DNA of 64,000 bases from Streptomyces sp. ATexAB-D23 (GTDB lineage Bacteria > Actinomycetota > Actinomycetes > Streptomycetales > Streptomycetaceae). Under the pieces are notes generated by a model. It did no database searches and had not been told where the DNA came from. It saw nothing but the letters and a program-made list of their open reading frames with translations. Positions 42,482 through 51,407 of this stretch are shown here, piece after piece; within the stretch, counting starts at the first letter, position 1, and every line of letters begins with the position of its first letter. Position numbers and translations under genes: made by a program. The DNA lies in contig NZ_KB892089.1 in assembly GCF_000373645.1 (NCBI RefSeq), positions 62,001 through 126,000 of the forward strand, given 5' to 3'.

Positions 42482-43282
42482 GTGCTCGTGCTGTTGCCGC
42501 CCTCCGAAGGAAAGGCCGCCTCGGGGCGCGGGGCGCCCCTGAAGCCCGAGTCCCTGTCGCTGCCCGGTCTCGCCGGGGCGCGTGCCGAGGTGCTGGACGC
42601 GCTCGTGGAGCTGTGCGTGGCCGACGAGGAGAAGGCGCGGGACGTGCTGGGGCTCAGCGAGGGGCTGCGGGGCGAGGTCGCGAAGAACGCGGAGCTGCGG
42701 ACGGCGGGGACGCGTCCGGCCGGGGAGCTGTACACCGGTGTGCTGTACGACGCTCTCGGCCTGGACTCGCTCGACACGGCCGCCCGCCGCCTCGCGGGTA
42801 AGTCGCTGCTGGTGTTCTCCGGGCTGTGGGGCGCGGTGCGGGTGGGCGACCGGATTCCGCCGTACCGCTGCTCGATGGGGGTGAAGCTGCCGGGTCTCGG
42901 CGCGCTCGGGGCGTTCTGGCGCGGGCCCATGGCGGAGGTCATGCCCGAGGCTGCCGGGAACGGGCTGGTGCTGGACTTGCGCTCGTCCGCGTACACGGCG
43001 GCTTGGAAGCCGAAGGGTGTGGTCGCGGAGCGCACGGCGAGCGTGCGGGTGCTGCACGCGCAGGTCGTGGACGGGGTGGAGAAGCGGTCCGTGGTCAGCC
43101 ACTTCAACAAGGCCACCAAGGGGCGGATGGTGCGCGATCTGCTGCTCGCGGGGGCGCGGCCGGCCGGGCCCGCCGAGCTGATGGGCGTCCTGCGGGACCT
43201 CGGGTACGTCGTCGAGGGCGAGGCGCCCACGCGGGCGGGGCGGCCGTGGCAGCTCGATGTGGTCGTGACGGAGATCCACTGA
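42482..43282 (+). CDS. yaaA: Peroxide stress protein YaaA (DUF328)
   Basis: 266 residues. The GTG has AAGGAGA 8 bases upstream. LVLLPPSEGKA at the N-terminus, LYTGVLYDALGLDSL, FSGLWGAVRVGDRIPPYRC and SHFNKATKGRMVRDLL are the conserved blocks of the family. E. coli YaaA lowers free iron during peroxide stress and has a DNA-binding fold. It is followed after 64 bp by KDPG aldolase. Confidence 0.93.
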   Translation: MLVLLPPSEGKAASGRGAPLKPESLSLPGLAGARAEVLDALVELCVADEEKARDVLGLSEGLRGEVAKNAELRTAGTRPAGELYTGVLYDALGLDSLDTAARRLAGKSLLVFSGLWGAVRVGDRIPPYRCSMGVKLPGLGALGAFWRGPMAEVMPEAAGNGLVLDLRSSAYTAAWKPKGVVAERTASVRVLHAQVVDGVEKRSVVSHFNKATKGRMVRDLLLAGARPAGPAELMGVLRDLGYVVEGEAPTRAGRPWQLDVVVTEIH

Positions 43283-43346
43283 CCATACGTTGCACCCTCC
43301 GCAACGCTCGTTGCGCACCGCGCCGCTGACCGGGCAGGATGGCCGC

Positions 43347-43967
43347 ATGACCTCCTCCGTGCTGGACCTCGCCCCCGTCGTGCCCGTCGTCGTCCTGGAG
43401 GACGCGGCCGACGCGGTGCCGCTCGCCCGTGCCCTGGTCGCGGGCGGGCTTCCGGCGATCGAGGTCACCCTGCGCACCGCCGCCGCCCTGGACGCGATCC
43501 GCGCCATCGCCGCCGAGGTGCCGGACGCGGTGGTCGGGGCCGGCACGGTCATCTCGCCCGGCAACGTCTCCGACACCGTGGCGGCGGGGGCCCGGTTCCT
43601 GGTCAGCCCCGGCTGGACGGACGCGTTGCTGGACGCCATGCAGGGGTCCGGGCTGCCGTTCCTGCCGGGGGTCTCGACCACCTCCGAGGTGGTGGCCCTG
43701 CTGGAGCGCGGGGTCACCGGGATGAAGTTCTTCCCGGCCGAGGCGGCGGGCGGCACGGCCTATCTGAAGGCCCTCTCCGCCCCGCTCCCCCAGGCCCGCT
43801 TCTGCCCGACGGGCGGCATCTCGCTCGCCTCCGCGCCCTCGTATCTGGCGCTGCCCAACGTCGGCTGCGTGGGCGGCAGCTGGATGGTTCCCGGCGACGC
43901 GGTCGCGGCCCGGGACTGGGGGCGGGTGGAGCGGCTGGCCGCCGGGGCGGCGGCGCTGCGGGGCTGA
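43347..43967 (+). CDS. eda: 2-keto-3-deoxy-6-phosphogluconate / 4-hydroxy-2-oxoglutarate aldolase
   Basis: 206 residues. IEVTLRT carries the conserved Glu, GAGTVISPGNV is next, and the Schiff-base Lys lies in GMKFFPAEA. FCPTGGISLASAPSYLALPN and GGSWMVPGDAV close the class I aldolase barrel. The enzyme splits KDPG or KHG to pyruvate. No other Entner-Doudoroff gene is adjacent. Confidence 0.94.
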   Translation: MTSSVLDLAPVVPVVVLEDAADAVPLARALVAGGLPAIEVTLRTAAALDAIRAIAAEVPDAVVGAGTVISPGNVSDTVAAGARFLVSPGWTDALLDAMQGSGLPFLPGVSTTSEVVALLERGVTGMKFFPAEAAGGTAYLKALSAPLPQARFCPTGGISLASAPSYLALPNVGCVGGSWMVPGDAVAARDWGRVERLAAGAAALRG

Positions 43968-44104
43968 ACGGGGCGGCGGGAGAACCCGTCGCGCCTCGCC
44001 GTGCATGCCTCCCGGCATTCGGGGCACGACCCTTGTAGGGGACGTAGCCCGCATGCCGGGTGACCCGGGTTCCGGCCGGTAATCCCCCGACCCGCCGGAA
44101 CCGC

Positions 44105-44144
44105 CTCGGCCCCACCGGCCTTCCCCCCCGCCGGTGGGGCCGAG
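44105..44144. terminator. Convergent terminator after eda
   Basis: A perfect 15-bp stem (44105-44119 with 44130-44144) and a 10-base loop between convergent genes. Confidence 0.85.
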
Positions 44145-44161
44145 TGCTGCCCCGGTCCGGG

Positions 44162-45511
44162 TCAGCGCAGGTGGGACGTGTCGTTCAGCAGGCGCAGCGA
44201 GGCGTTGCCGTCGGCGTAGTACGCGACGGACGAGACGGACGCCGCCGACAGCTCCATCCGGAACAGCGACTCCGGGGGCGCGCCCAGGGCCAGCCGGACC
44301 AGGGTCTTGATGGGCGTGACGTGCGTGACGACGAGGACCGTGCGCCCCGCGTAACGCGTGACGAGGCGGTCGCGGGCCTCCGCCACCCGGACGGCGACCT
44401 GGGCGAAGCTCTCGCCGCCACCGGTCGGCGCGGCGTCCGGGGAGTCCAGCCAGGCGTCCAGGTCGGCGGCGTACCGCTCCTTGACCTCGCCGAACGTGAG
44501 CCCTTCCCAGGCGCCGAAGTCCGTCTCGCGCAGCCCGTCCTCGACCCGGATCTCCAGGCCGAGCCGGGCCGCGACCGCGCCGGCCGTCTCGCGGCAGCGG
44601 CGCAGCGGTGAGCTGACGATCTCCTGCACGGTGCCGCGCGCGGCGAAGGCGGCCGCCGCCCGCTCGGCCTGTTCGCGGCCGGCGGCGGAGAGCTCGGGGT
44701 CGGTGCCGCCGCTTCCGGAGAACCGCTTCTGCGGGGTGAGGGCCGTCTCGCCGTGCCGCAGCAGGACGAGGGTGGCGGGCGCGCCCAGGTCGGGGGCGGA
44801 GCCCCAGCCCACCTGCGGGGTGACGGGGTCGGAGGGCGGCGGGCTTGAGGGCTCGGTGGTGGCGGTGGGCGGCGTCGCGGACGGTGCCCGCGTCGCACGG
44901 CCCGCCCCGGCCGGGCCCTGGGACCCGGCGCCCGGCCGGTTCAGTGCCGCTCGGGCTCTCGCCGCGCCGGCCGCCGCGTCGCCCGGCGGGCCCTCGACCG
45001 GGGGCAGGGCGGCGGTCACCGAGGAGCGCGGTGCGTCGAGGGCGGCGGTGGAGGCCGTCGGGTCCCACTGCGCGCCGCGCCTGCCCGCGTCCATCGCCTC
45101 GTTGGCCAGGCGGTCGGCGTGCTTGTTCCGCTCGCGCGGGATCCACTCGTAGGTGACGGCGAAGCCCGGAAGGACGCTCGCCGCTTCGGCCGCGAGGGGC
45201 TTCATGTCCGGGTGCTTGATCTTCCAGCGGCCGGACATCTGTTCCACGACCAGCTTGGAGTCCATCCGGACGTGGACCCGGGCGCCGGCCTCCCCCGGAC
45301 CATCCGGCAGCAGCGCCTTCACGGCACGGAGGCCGGCGACGAGGCCCTTGTACTCGGCGACGTTGTTCGTCGCGACCCCGATGTACTCGGCGGCCTCGGC
45401 CAGCGTCTCGCCGGTCTCCGGGTCGATGACGACCGCGCCGTAGCCGGCGGGGCCCGGGTTGCCCCGGGAGCCGCCGTCGGCCTCGACGACGAACTGGCGC
45501 GGCCGGCTCAC
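44162..45511 (-). CDS. Bifunctional RNase HI / acid phosphatase
   Basis: 449 residues. Residues 1 to about 135 are an RNase HI domain (FVVEADGGSRGNPGPAGYGA, VATNNVAEYKGLVAGLRAVK, RMDSKLVVEQMSG). A Pro/Ala/Ser linker of about 100 residues follows. Residues about 240-445 are a histidine phosphatase (VLLRHGETALTPQKRF with the catalytic His). Such fusions are characteristic of actinobacteria. The GTG start shares one base with the stop of the zinc-ribbon gene, so the three-gene set Nif3, zinc ribbon and RNase H is tightly coupled. Confidence 0.95.
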   Translation of the reverse strand: MSRPRQFVVEADGGSRGNPGPAGYGAVVIDPETGETLAEAAEYIGVATNNVAEYKGLVAGLRAVKALLPDGPGEAGARVHVRMDSKLVVEQMSGRWKIKHPDMKPLAAEAASVLPGFAVTYEWIPRERNKHADRLANEAMDAGRRGAQWDPTASTAALDAPRSSVTAALPPVEGPPGDAAAGAARARAALNRPGAGSQGPAGAGRATRAPSATPPTATTEPSSPPPSDPVTPQVGWGSAPDLGAPATLVLLRHGETALTPQKRFSGSGGTDPELSAAGREQAERAAAAFAARGTVQEIVSSPLRRCRETAGAVAARLGLEIRVEDGLRETDFGAWEGLTFGEVKERYAADLDAWLDSPDAAPTGGGESFAQVAVRVAEARDRLVTRYAGRTVLVVTHVTPIKTLVRLALGAPPESLFRMELSAASVSSVAYYADGNASLRLLNDTSHLR

Positions 45512-46254
45512 TACAGGCCCGAGTCCGCGGTGCGGACCAGGATGCGGCGGCAGTTCTCGCAGCGCAGCACCGTGTCGGGGGACGCGGCCTTCACGTCATT
45601 GATCTCGGTGATGTTGAGCTCCAGGCGGCAGCCCTCGCAGCGGCGCTGGTAGAGGCGGGCGGCGCCCACCCCGCCCTGCTGGGCGCGGAGCTTGTCGTAG
45701 AGCTTCAGCAGGTCGGCGGGGACCGAACCGGCGACGACCTCGCGCTCCTTGGTGACCGTGGCGGCCTCGGCGTCGAGCTCCTGGGTGGCGGCGTCGCGGC
45801 GGGCGGTGGCATCGTCCACCTTGGCCTGCACGGCGGCGACCCGGTCGGTCAGCTCGGTGACCCGCTCCTGCGCGGACTCGCGGCGCTCCATGACTTCGAG
45901 GACGACGTCCTCCAGGTCGCCCTGGCGCTTGGCGAGCGAGGTGATCTCGCGCTGGAGGCTCTCCAGGTCCTTCGGCGAGGTGACCGCGCCGGAGTCCAGG
46001 CGCTGCTGGTCGCGGGCGGCGCGCTGGCGCACCTGGTCGACGTCCTGCTCCGCCTTGGTCTGCTCGCGGGCGGTGTCGCTCTCCTCGGTGGTCGAGGCGA
46101 CGAGCAGGTCGCGGAGCTGGGAGAGGTCGGCCGTGAGCGACTCGATCTCGGCGTGCTCGGGCAGGGACTTGCGGCGGTGCGCGAGCTGGGAGAGGCGCTG
46201 GTCGAGCGCCTGGACGTCGAGAAGTCGGATCTGGTCGGCGGGCGCGGCGTTCAG
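45511..46254 (-). CDS. C4 zinc-ribbon coiled-coil protein
   Basis: 247 residues. Residues about 10-190 are a long coiled coil (heptads rich in A, E, R, Q, L). The C-terminal zinc ribbon has CEGC and CENC pairs (RRCEGCRLELNI, LRCENCRRILV). The family is conserved next to the RNase H/phosphatase gene in actinobacteria, and its role is unclear. The only start at the expected place is CTG, overlapping the Nif3 stop (CTGA at 46254-46251), with GGAG 8 bases upstream. Confidence 0.9.
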   Translation of the reverse strand: MNAAPADQIRLLDVQALDQRLSQLAHRRKSLPEHAEIESLTADLSQLRDLLVASTTEESDTAREQTKAEQDVDQVRQRAARDQQRLDSGAVTSPKDLESLQREITSLAKRQGDLEDVVLEVMERRESAQERVTELTDRVAAVQAKVDDATARRDAATQELDAEAATVTKEREVVAGSVPADLLKLYDKLRAQQGGVGAARLYQRRCEGCRLELNITEINDVKAASPDTVLRCENCRRILVRTADSGL

Positions 46255-47087
46255 TTGGGGGCTCCAGAAGAGTGGTGGGCGGTCCAGGGGTCGGTGACCT
46301 GCTTCGAGACATGGACCCGCAGGTCCCATCCGAGGCGGTCGGAAATCGCTTCGAGCTGTGCGGCGGCCTGCTCGCACCAGGGCCACTCGGTGGCCCAGTG
46401 CGCGGCGTCGACCAGGCCGAGCGGAGAGTGCTGGGTGGCCTCGGAGGCCGGGTGGTGGCGCAGGTCGGCGGTGAGGAAGGCGTCCACGCCCGCGGCGCGC
46501 ACCGCGTCGAAGAGGCTGTCGCCCGATCCGCCGCTCACCGCGACGGTGCGCACGAGCGCCTCCGGGTCGCCGGCGAGGCGGATGCCCTGCGCGGTGGCGG
46601 GCAGCTGGGCGGCGGCGCGGGCCGCGAACGCGCCCAGGGTCTCGGGGTGGTCCAGCGCGCAGATCCGGCCGAGTCCGCGGCGGCCCGCCGGGTCCGTCGG
46701 GTCGGGTACGAGGGGGCGCTCGACGCGCAGGTCGAGGGCGGCGGCCAGGGCGTCGGAGACGCCGGGGTCGGCGGTGTCGGCGTTGGTGTGGGCCACGTGC
46801 AGCGCGATGCCCTGCTTGATGAGGGTGTGCACGACCCGGCCCTTGAAGGTGGTCGCCGCGACGGTCGTCGTACCGCGCAGGTAGAGCGGGTGATGCGTCA
46901 CGATCAGGTGCGCGCCCAGCTCCATCGCCTCGTCGGCGATCTCCTGGACGGGGTCGACGGCGAAGAGCACCCGGTGGATCTCGGCGTCCGGATCACCGCA
47001 GACGGTGCCGACCGCGTCCCAACCTTCGGCCCGCTCGGGCGGCCAGAGGGCGTCGAGCTCGGAGATGACATCAGACAGACGGGGCAC
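46251..47087 (-). CDS. Nif3-like dinuclear metal protein (GTP cyclohydrolase 1 type 2 family)
   Basis: 278 residues. Metal-binding motifs are LIVTHHPLYLRG, HVAHTNADTADPG, DAFLTADLRHHPASEA and LVDAAHWATEW. Nif3/YbgI proteins bind two metals; their physiological substrate is still debated. It heads a three-gene operon with overlapping stops and starts. The GTG at 47087 gives the family's usual length; the open frame further upstream is not coding. Confidence 0.93.
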   Translation of the reverse strand: MPRLSDVISELDALWPPERAEGWDAVGTVCGDPDAEIHRVLFAVDPVQEIADEAMELGAHLIVTHHPLYLRGTTTVAATTFKGRVVHTLIKQGIALHVAHTNADTADPGVSDALAAALDLRVERPLVPDPTDPAGRRGLGRICALDHPETLGAFAARAAAQLPATAQGIRLAGDPEALVRTVAVSGGSGDSLFDAVRAAGVDAFLTADLRHHPASEATQHSPLGLVDAAHWATEWPWCEQAAAQLEAISDRLGWDLRVHVSKQVTDPWTAHHSSGAPN

Positions 47088-47298
47088 GGGGGAAAGGCTA
47101 CCTGCCCGGCGCGTCCCCGGGAGCCCCGGGAACGGACCGCCCTCCCGCGGCCCGGGAGCGGCCCCTCGCGAAGCACACCCGCCCTCGGTGTCACAGCCGA
47201 ATCCGACCATCACCACCCTTATGTGTGAAGTGGGGGGGTCTCGTGTTGTTCGGCTGGAAGTGCGAAAACTAGCTTCGGTTGCCGGAGGTGATGAGTCG

Positions 47299-48771
47299 AT
47301 GACTGCCTGTGCCATCGAGGACGGGACCACACACGCGGAGGGGTCCGCCGAAGGGAACGGCTCCGCCGAGGCGACCGGGACCGGTGAGCCGTCGGAGCCC
47401 GAGCCCGACCCGAGCGATCCCGGAGCGGCCGCCGCCGAAGCGGGCGGGGCCGCAGTGGACGGGGCCGAAGCGGGCGGGGCCGGAGCGGGCGGGGCCGGAG
47501 CGACCGCCGCCGCAGTGGACGGGGCCGCAGTGGACGGGGCCGCCGACGCGGAGGGCGCCCCGGGGGACGGCGTCCCCGCGCGGACCGCGCCTGCCGAGGT
47601 CGGCCCCGCTCGGCCCGGCCACGCCAGGGCCGACCCTGCCGAAACGGTCCTGCCCGGCTTCACGCTCACCGCCGACGGCGCGTACGGTGCCCGGCTGACG
47701 GCCGCGCCCGGGACCGTGGAAGCGGGCGCGGGCGCCGACACCGCCTGGTTCGCGGAGCGCTGGACGCTCGACGGGCCCGAGCCGTACGCCGTCCCCCTGC
47801 CGACGAACCAGCCGGAGGAGGCGGATTCGCAGGTGCTGCCGCTCGCCGACGGGCGGGTGCTGATCCGGCGCCGGGTCGCGGAGCGGCACACCTTCTCGCT
47901 GCTCTACCCGACCGGGCCCGGCACCGGCGAGCTGTTGCTGGGCGCCGTCGAGAGCGACGAGCTGACGCTGCTGCCGCCCTCGCCGGACGGCGCCTGCGTG
48001 TACGCCCTGTCGGCCGGCGAGTACTCCACCGCGCTGTGGCGGGTGGCCGGCGGGGCGTGCGGGCCGGAGCACCTGGCGGATCTGCCGGGCCGCTGCTCCG
48101 GCGGGGTCTGGCTGGACCGGGCGGGCCGGCTGCTGGCCCTGGACCGGGAACCGGCCGGCGGCGGCCCGGTGAAGGCGGTCGCCGTGGACCTGGGGCGGGG
48201 CGCGGAGATGACGCCGCTGCTCCAGATCGCGCCCGACAGCGACGACCGGCTGCTGCTCGCCGACCCCGACAGCGGACTGCTGCTGATCCGCTCGGACGCG
48301 CCGGGGCACGACCGGCTCGGCTGGGGGGTGCTCGGCAGCTGCCTGCCGGTGCGCTTCCCGGAGTGCCTGCGCCTGCCGGACTGCGCGGTGGAGCCGTTCG
48401 CCGTGCAGCCGGGCCAGATGCTGATGCCGGAGAGCTGCGCGGTGGCCCTGCGGATCGACGGGGCGGCGGGCAGCTGGGTCGGGGTGTGGCGCCCGGCGGG
48501 CCGTCGGCTGCACCAGCTCGCCGCGCCCGGGGGCTGGCTTGCGGGCAGCGGCGTCTGGTCCCGCGACGGCGTGCTCAGACTCCCCTACGCGGACGGGGCG
48601 ACGGCCTGCGCGGTGGCCCTGCTGGAGATGCCGGAGGAGGTGGAGCCGGTGGAGGGTCCCGGATGCGGTGAAAGCGGTACGCAACCTTCCGCGGCTGTGG
48701 CGCCTCCTCCTGTGTGTAGGCCGGTTCCGTTGGGGCAGGCGCCTCTCGTGGGGCGTACGGCTCCTGGCTAA
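47299..48771 (+). CDS. Ala/Gly-rich protein with propeller-like C-terminal region
   Basis: 490 residues from the ATG at 47299 with GGAGG 11 bases upstream; an ATG at 47221 is also in frame. Residues 1 to about 120 are low complexity (A, G, E, D, with AGGAGAGGAGA-type repeats). The rest has repeated beta-hairpin units with DGRVLIRRRV, DGACVYALS and DRAGRLLALD, suggesting a beta-propeller-like fold. No signal peptide is seen. It is divergent from Nif3. Function unknown. Confidence 0.8.
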   Translation: MTACAIEDGTTHAEGSAEGNGSAEATGTGEPSEPEPDPSDPGAAAAEAGGAAVDGAEAGGAGAGGAGATAAAVDGAAVDGAADAEGAPGDGVPARTAPAEVGPARPGHARADPAETVLPGFTLTADGAYGARLTAAPGTVEAGAGADTAWFAERWTLDGPEPYAVPLPTNQPEEADSQVLPLADGRVLIRRRVAERHTFSLLYPTGPGTGELLLGAVESDELTLLPPSPDGACVYALSAGEYSTALWRVAGGACGPEHLADLPGRCSGGVWLDRAGRLLALDREPAGGGPVKAVAVDLGRGAEMTPLLQIAPDSDDRLLLADPDSGLLLIRSDAPGHDRLGWGVLGSCLPVRFPECLRLPDCAVEPFAVQPGQMLMPESCAVALRIDGAAGSWVGVWRPAGRRLHQLAAPGGWLAGSGVWSRDGVLRLPYADGATACAVALLEMPEEVEPVEGPGCGESGTQPSAAVAPPPVCRPVPLGQAPLVGRTAPG

Positions 48772-48894
48772 GCTTGGGCCGGGCTCACGCAACCGTGCAC
48801 TGCGGTCACCGACCGTGGCCTTGTCCCGGGACGGCGGGGGCGTGACGCTCCGGACGACACACACGTAAGCGATCACAACGGGGTGACTTCCCAC

Positions 48895-49065
48895 ATGTCT
48901 GAAGCCCGCACCGACATGACCCAGACACGCCCGCCGGGGGCGGACGCGCAGGGCGAAGCCGGCGGCTCCGGAAAGCACCGAGGGGGTGTGGCGACGGACG
49001 ACGCGGCTGCCCAGCCGGCCGGCCGTCACCGCCGTCCCGAGGACAAGGGCAGCGCGGCGGCCTGA
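48895..49065 (+). CDS. Small hydrophilic protein
   Basis: 56 residues, rich in A, G, T, D and R, with GKHRGG and GRHRRPEDKG motifs and no hydrophobic core; probably disordered. It is supported by codon bias and by the strong terminator 31 bp after its stop. Function unknown. Confidence 0.55.
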   Translation: MSEARTDMTQTRPPGADAQGEAGGSGKHRGGVATDDAAAQPAGRHRRPEDKGSAAA

Positions 49066-49095
49066 CCACCGCCCGCCAGGAGAACAACGGAGGGG

Positions 49096-49149
49096 AGAGG
49101 GGTGCCCCCGCGACCGGCCACAGCGTTCCGGCCGCGGGGGCACCCCTCT
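49096..49149. terminator. Strong hairpin terminator
   Basis: Arms 49096-49112 and 49133-49149 pair perfectly over 17 bp, and the inner CCGG / CCGG can extend the stem. It separates the small plus-strand gene from the minus-strand SDR operon. Confidence 0.85.
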
Positions 49150-49260
49150 GTTCAGCCCCTCTGTTCAGCCTTTCTGTTCAGCTGCCCTGCTCAGCTGCCC
49201 TGCTCAGCCCTTCTGTTCAGCTGCCCTGCTCAGCCGCCCTGTTCAGCCCTTCTGTTCAGC
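49144..49260. repeat. Nine tandem 13-bp repeats
   Basis: Nine imperfect 13-base units with consensus YSCCCTGYTCAGC run into the stop codon of the SDR gene. They alternate between two variants (TTCTGTTCAGC and CCCTGCTCAGC), which suggests slippage expansion. Confidence 0.85.
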
Positions 49261-50197
49261 CGCGTTTGAGGGCCAGCACCTCGGCCGCCGCGAACGTCTC
49301 GTTCGGCGGGCGGTCCGCGTAGTACGGGGTCAGCGCCTCGTCCAGTTCCTCGAAGGAGAACGCCTCCTTGGCCGCGTCGAACTTCGCGGCCACCCGGGGG
49401 CGTTCCATGACGGCGACCATCCCGCCGTGTACCACGAGCAGCTGACCGTTGACGTGGGCGGCGGCCGGTGAGGCGAGGTAGCCGACGAGTGGGGAGACGT
49501 GTTCGGGGGCCAGGGCGTCGAGCCGGCCGTCCCCCGGCTCCTCGAAGCCCGCGAAGACGTCCTCGGTCATCCTGGTCCGGGCGCGCGGGCAGATCACGTT
49601 CGCGGTGACGCCGTACCGGCCCAGGGCGAGGGCGGTGGAGGTGGTCAGGCCGACGATGCCGCCCTTGGCCGCCGCGTAGTTGGGCTGGCCGGCCGATCCG
49701 GCGAGGAACGCCTCCGACGAGGTGTTCACGACGCGGCCGTGGACCGGGCCGCCGGCGGCCTTGGAGCGGGCGCGCCAGTGCGCGGCGGCGAAGTGCGTGG
49801 TGTTGTAGTGGCCCTTGAGGTGGACCCGAATCACCGAGTCCCACTCGTCCTCGGTCATCGAGAAGATCATCCGGTCGCGCAGGATGCCCGCGTTGTTGAC
49901 GAGGATGTCGAGCTGCCCGTACGTCTCGACGGCCAGTTCCACCAGGGCGCGGGCCTGCTCGTGGTCGGAGACGTCGCCGAGGTGGGCGGCGGCCCGGCCG
50001 CCCGCCGCCCTGATCTCCTCGGCGACCTCCTCGGCAGGGGCGGCCGACGCCTCGCCCGAGCCGTCGCGGCCCGGCTGCCCGTAGTCGTTGACGACGACGG
50101 CGGCGCCGAGCCGGGCGAGTTCCAGCGCCTCGGCGCGTCCGAGGCCGCGACCGGCGCCGGTGACGACCGCGGTCAGTCCGTCCAGGGGAAGTGACAT
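49256..50197 (-). CDS. Short-chain dehydrogenase/reductase
   Basis: 313 residues. The cofactor loop is VTGAGRGLGRAEALELARLG, the catalytic Ser lies in VVNTSSEAF and the Tyr-Lys pair in NYAAAKGGIVG. The extra acidic loop after strand 2 (VNDYGQPGRDGSGEA) is typical of the 17beta-HSD type 4 / MFE-2-like SDRs that oxidise 3-hydroxyacyl-CoA. It is the last gene of a MaoC-ADH-SDR set under a KstR-like box, fitting sterol or fatty-acyl side-chain oxidation. Confidence 0.9.
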   Translation of the reverse strand: MSLPLDGLTAVVTGAGRGLGRAEALELARLGAAVVVNDYGQPGRDGSGEASAAPAEEVAEEIRAAGGRAAAHLGDVSDHEQARALVELAVETYGQLDILVNNAGILRDRMIFSMTEDEWDSVIRVHLKGHYNTTHFAAAHWRARSKAAGGPVHGRVVNTSSEAFLAGSAGQPNYAAAKGGIVGLTTSTALALGRYGVTANVICPRARTRMTEDVFAGFEEPGDGRLDALAPEHVSPLVGYLASPAAAHVNGQLLVVHGGMVAVMERPRVAAKFDAAKEAFSFEELDEALTPYYADRPPNETFAAAEVLALKRG

Positions 50198-50246
50198 CGG
50201 TTCTCGGGTCCTCTCGGGAGACAACGGGCGGCGGGGCGGGCCGGGT

Positions 50247-51323
50247 TCAGAGCTCGACGCAGGTACGCAGCGACTCGCCGGTCCGCATCTGGTCGAGGGC
50301 GTCGTTGATGCCGTCGAGCCGCACCCGGTGGGTGATCATCGAGGCGAGGTCGATGCGGCCGGCCCGCCAGAGCGCGATGGCCCGCTCGTAGGAGCGCAGC
50401 ACGTCCCCTCCCCCGTACATGGAGGGCAGGATGCGCTTCTCGTCGAAGAACAGCTCGAACATGTTGACCTGGAAGTTGTCGTCCAGCGCGCCCGCGCCGA
50501 CGATGCAGAGGGTGCCGCCGCGCCGGGTGTTCTCGTACGCGGTGCGGGCGGTGGCGGACTTGCCGACGACCTCGAAGACGTAGTCGAAGCCCTCGCCCGC
50601 GGTGATCCGCTGCTTGGCGTCGGCGAACTCCTCGGGGGAGACGGCCTCGGTCGCACCGAAGCGGAGCGCGGCCTCGCGCCGGGAGGCGACCGGGTCGACC
50701 GCGACGATCTGGGCGGCGCCCTGGACCCTGGCGCCCTGAACGGTGGAGATGCCGACACCGCCGCAGCCGATCACGGCGACCGACGAACCGGCCTCCACCC
50801 GCGCGGTGTTGATGGCGGCGCCGAGGCCGGTGGTGACCCCGCAGCCGATCAGCGCGGCGATCTCGAACGGGACGTCGTCGGGGATCGGCACCGCGCAGCC
50901 GGCTCCGACGACGACCTCCTCGGTGAAGGTGCCGGTGCCCGCGAAGCCGAAGACGTCCCCGCCGGGGCGCTTGAAGTTGGGCGTGCCGGCGTTCATGAAG
51001 CCGGCCAGGCACAGCTGGGTCTGGCCGCGTTTGCAGGCCGGGCAGGAGCCGCAGGCGGGCAGCCAGCAGACCAGGACCCGGTCGCCCGCGCTCAGCCCGC
51101 TCACCCCGTCGCCCACGTCGATGACCTCGCCGGCGCCCTCGTGGCCGGGGATGAAGGGGGCGGGCTGGGGCAGCACCCCGCTCATCGCGGACACGTCGGA
51201 GTGGCACAGGCCGGTGGCCCGGATGCGGAGCCTGACCTTGCCGGGGCCGAAGCCCACCGCCTCGACGTCGTCGAGGACTTCGAGCTTGTCCTGGCCTATC
51301 TCGTGCAGTACGGCTGCGCGCAT
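50247..51323 (-). CDS. Zinc-dependent alcohol dehydrogenase
   Basis: 358 residues. Catalytic zinc ligands lie in GLCHSDVS and IPGHEGAGEV; structural zinc ligands are in CGSCPACKRGQTQLC. The NAD-binding motif is AVIGCGGVGISTVQGA. GGGGAG precedes the ATG. It lies between the SDR and MaoC genes, 49 bp from the former. It probably oxidises an alcohol intermediate of the same catabolic pathway, although a detoxification role is possible. Confidence 0.92.
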   Translation of the reverse strand: MRAAVLHEIGQDKLEVLDDVEAVGFGPGKVRLRIRATGLCHSDVSAMSGVLPQPAPFIPGHEGAGEVIDVGDGVSGLSAGDRVLVCWLPACGSCPACKRGQTQLCLAGFMNAGTPNFKRPGGDVFGFAGTGTFTEEVVVGAGCAVPIPDDVPFEIAALIGCGVTTGLGAAINTARVEAGSSVAVIGCGGVGISTVQGARVQGAAQIVAVDPVASRREAALRFGATEAVSPEEFADAKQRITAGEGFDYVFEVVGKSATARTAYENTRRGGTLCIVGAGALDDNFQVNMFELFFDEKRILPSMYGGGDVLRSYERAIALWRAGRIDLASMITHRVRLDGINDALDQMRTGESLRTCVEL

Positions 51324-51407
51324 GGTGCGGCTCCCCTCGGTACACGGGCGGTTCATGGGCTCGGAAGTGCGCGGGTTCAGGAGTGCGCGGGTTCACAAGT
51401 GCGCGGT

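Noticed and set aside
47088..47891. Upstream extension of the Nif3 frame
   Set aside because: It reads across the divergent promoter and the antisense of the Ala/Gly-rich gene; family length fits the GTG at 47087.
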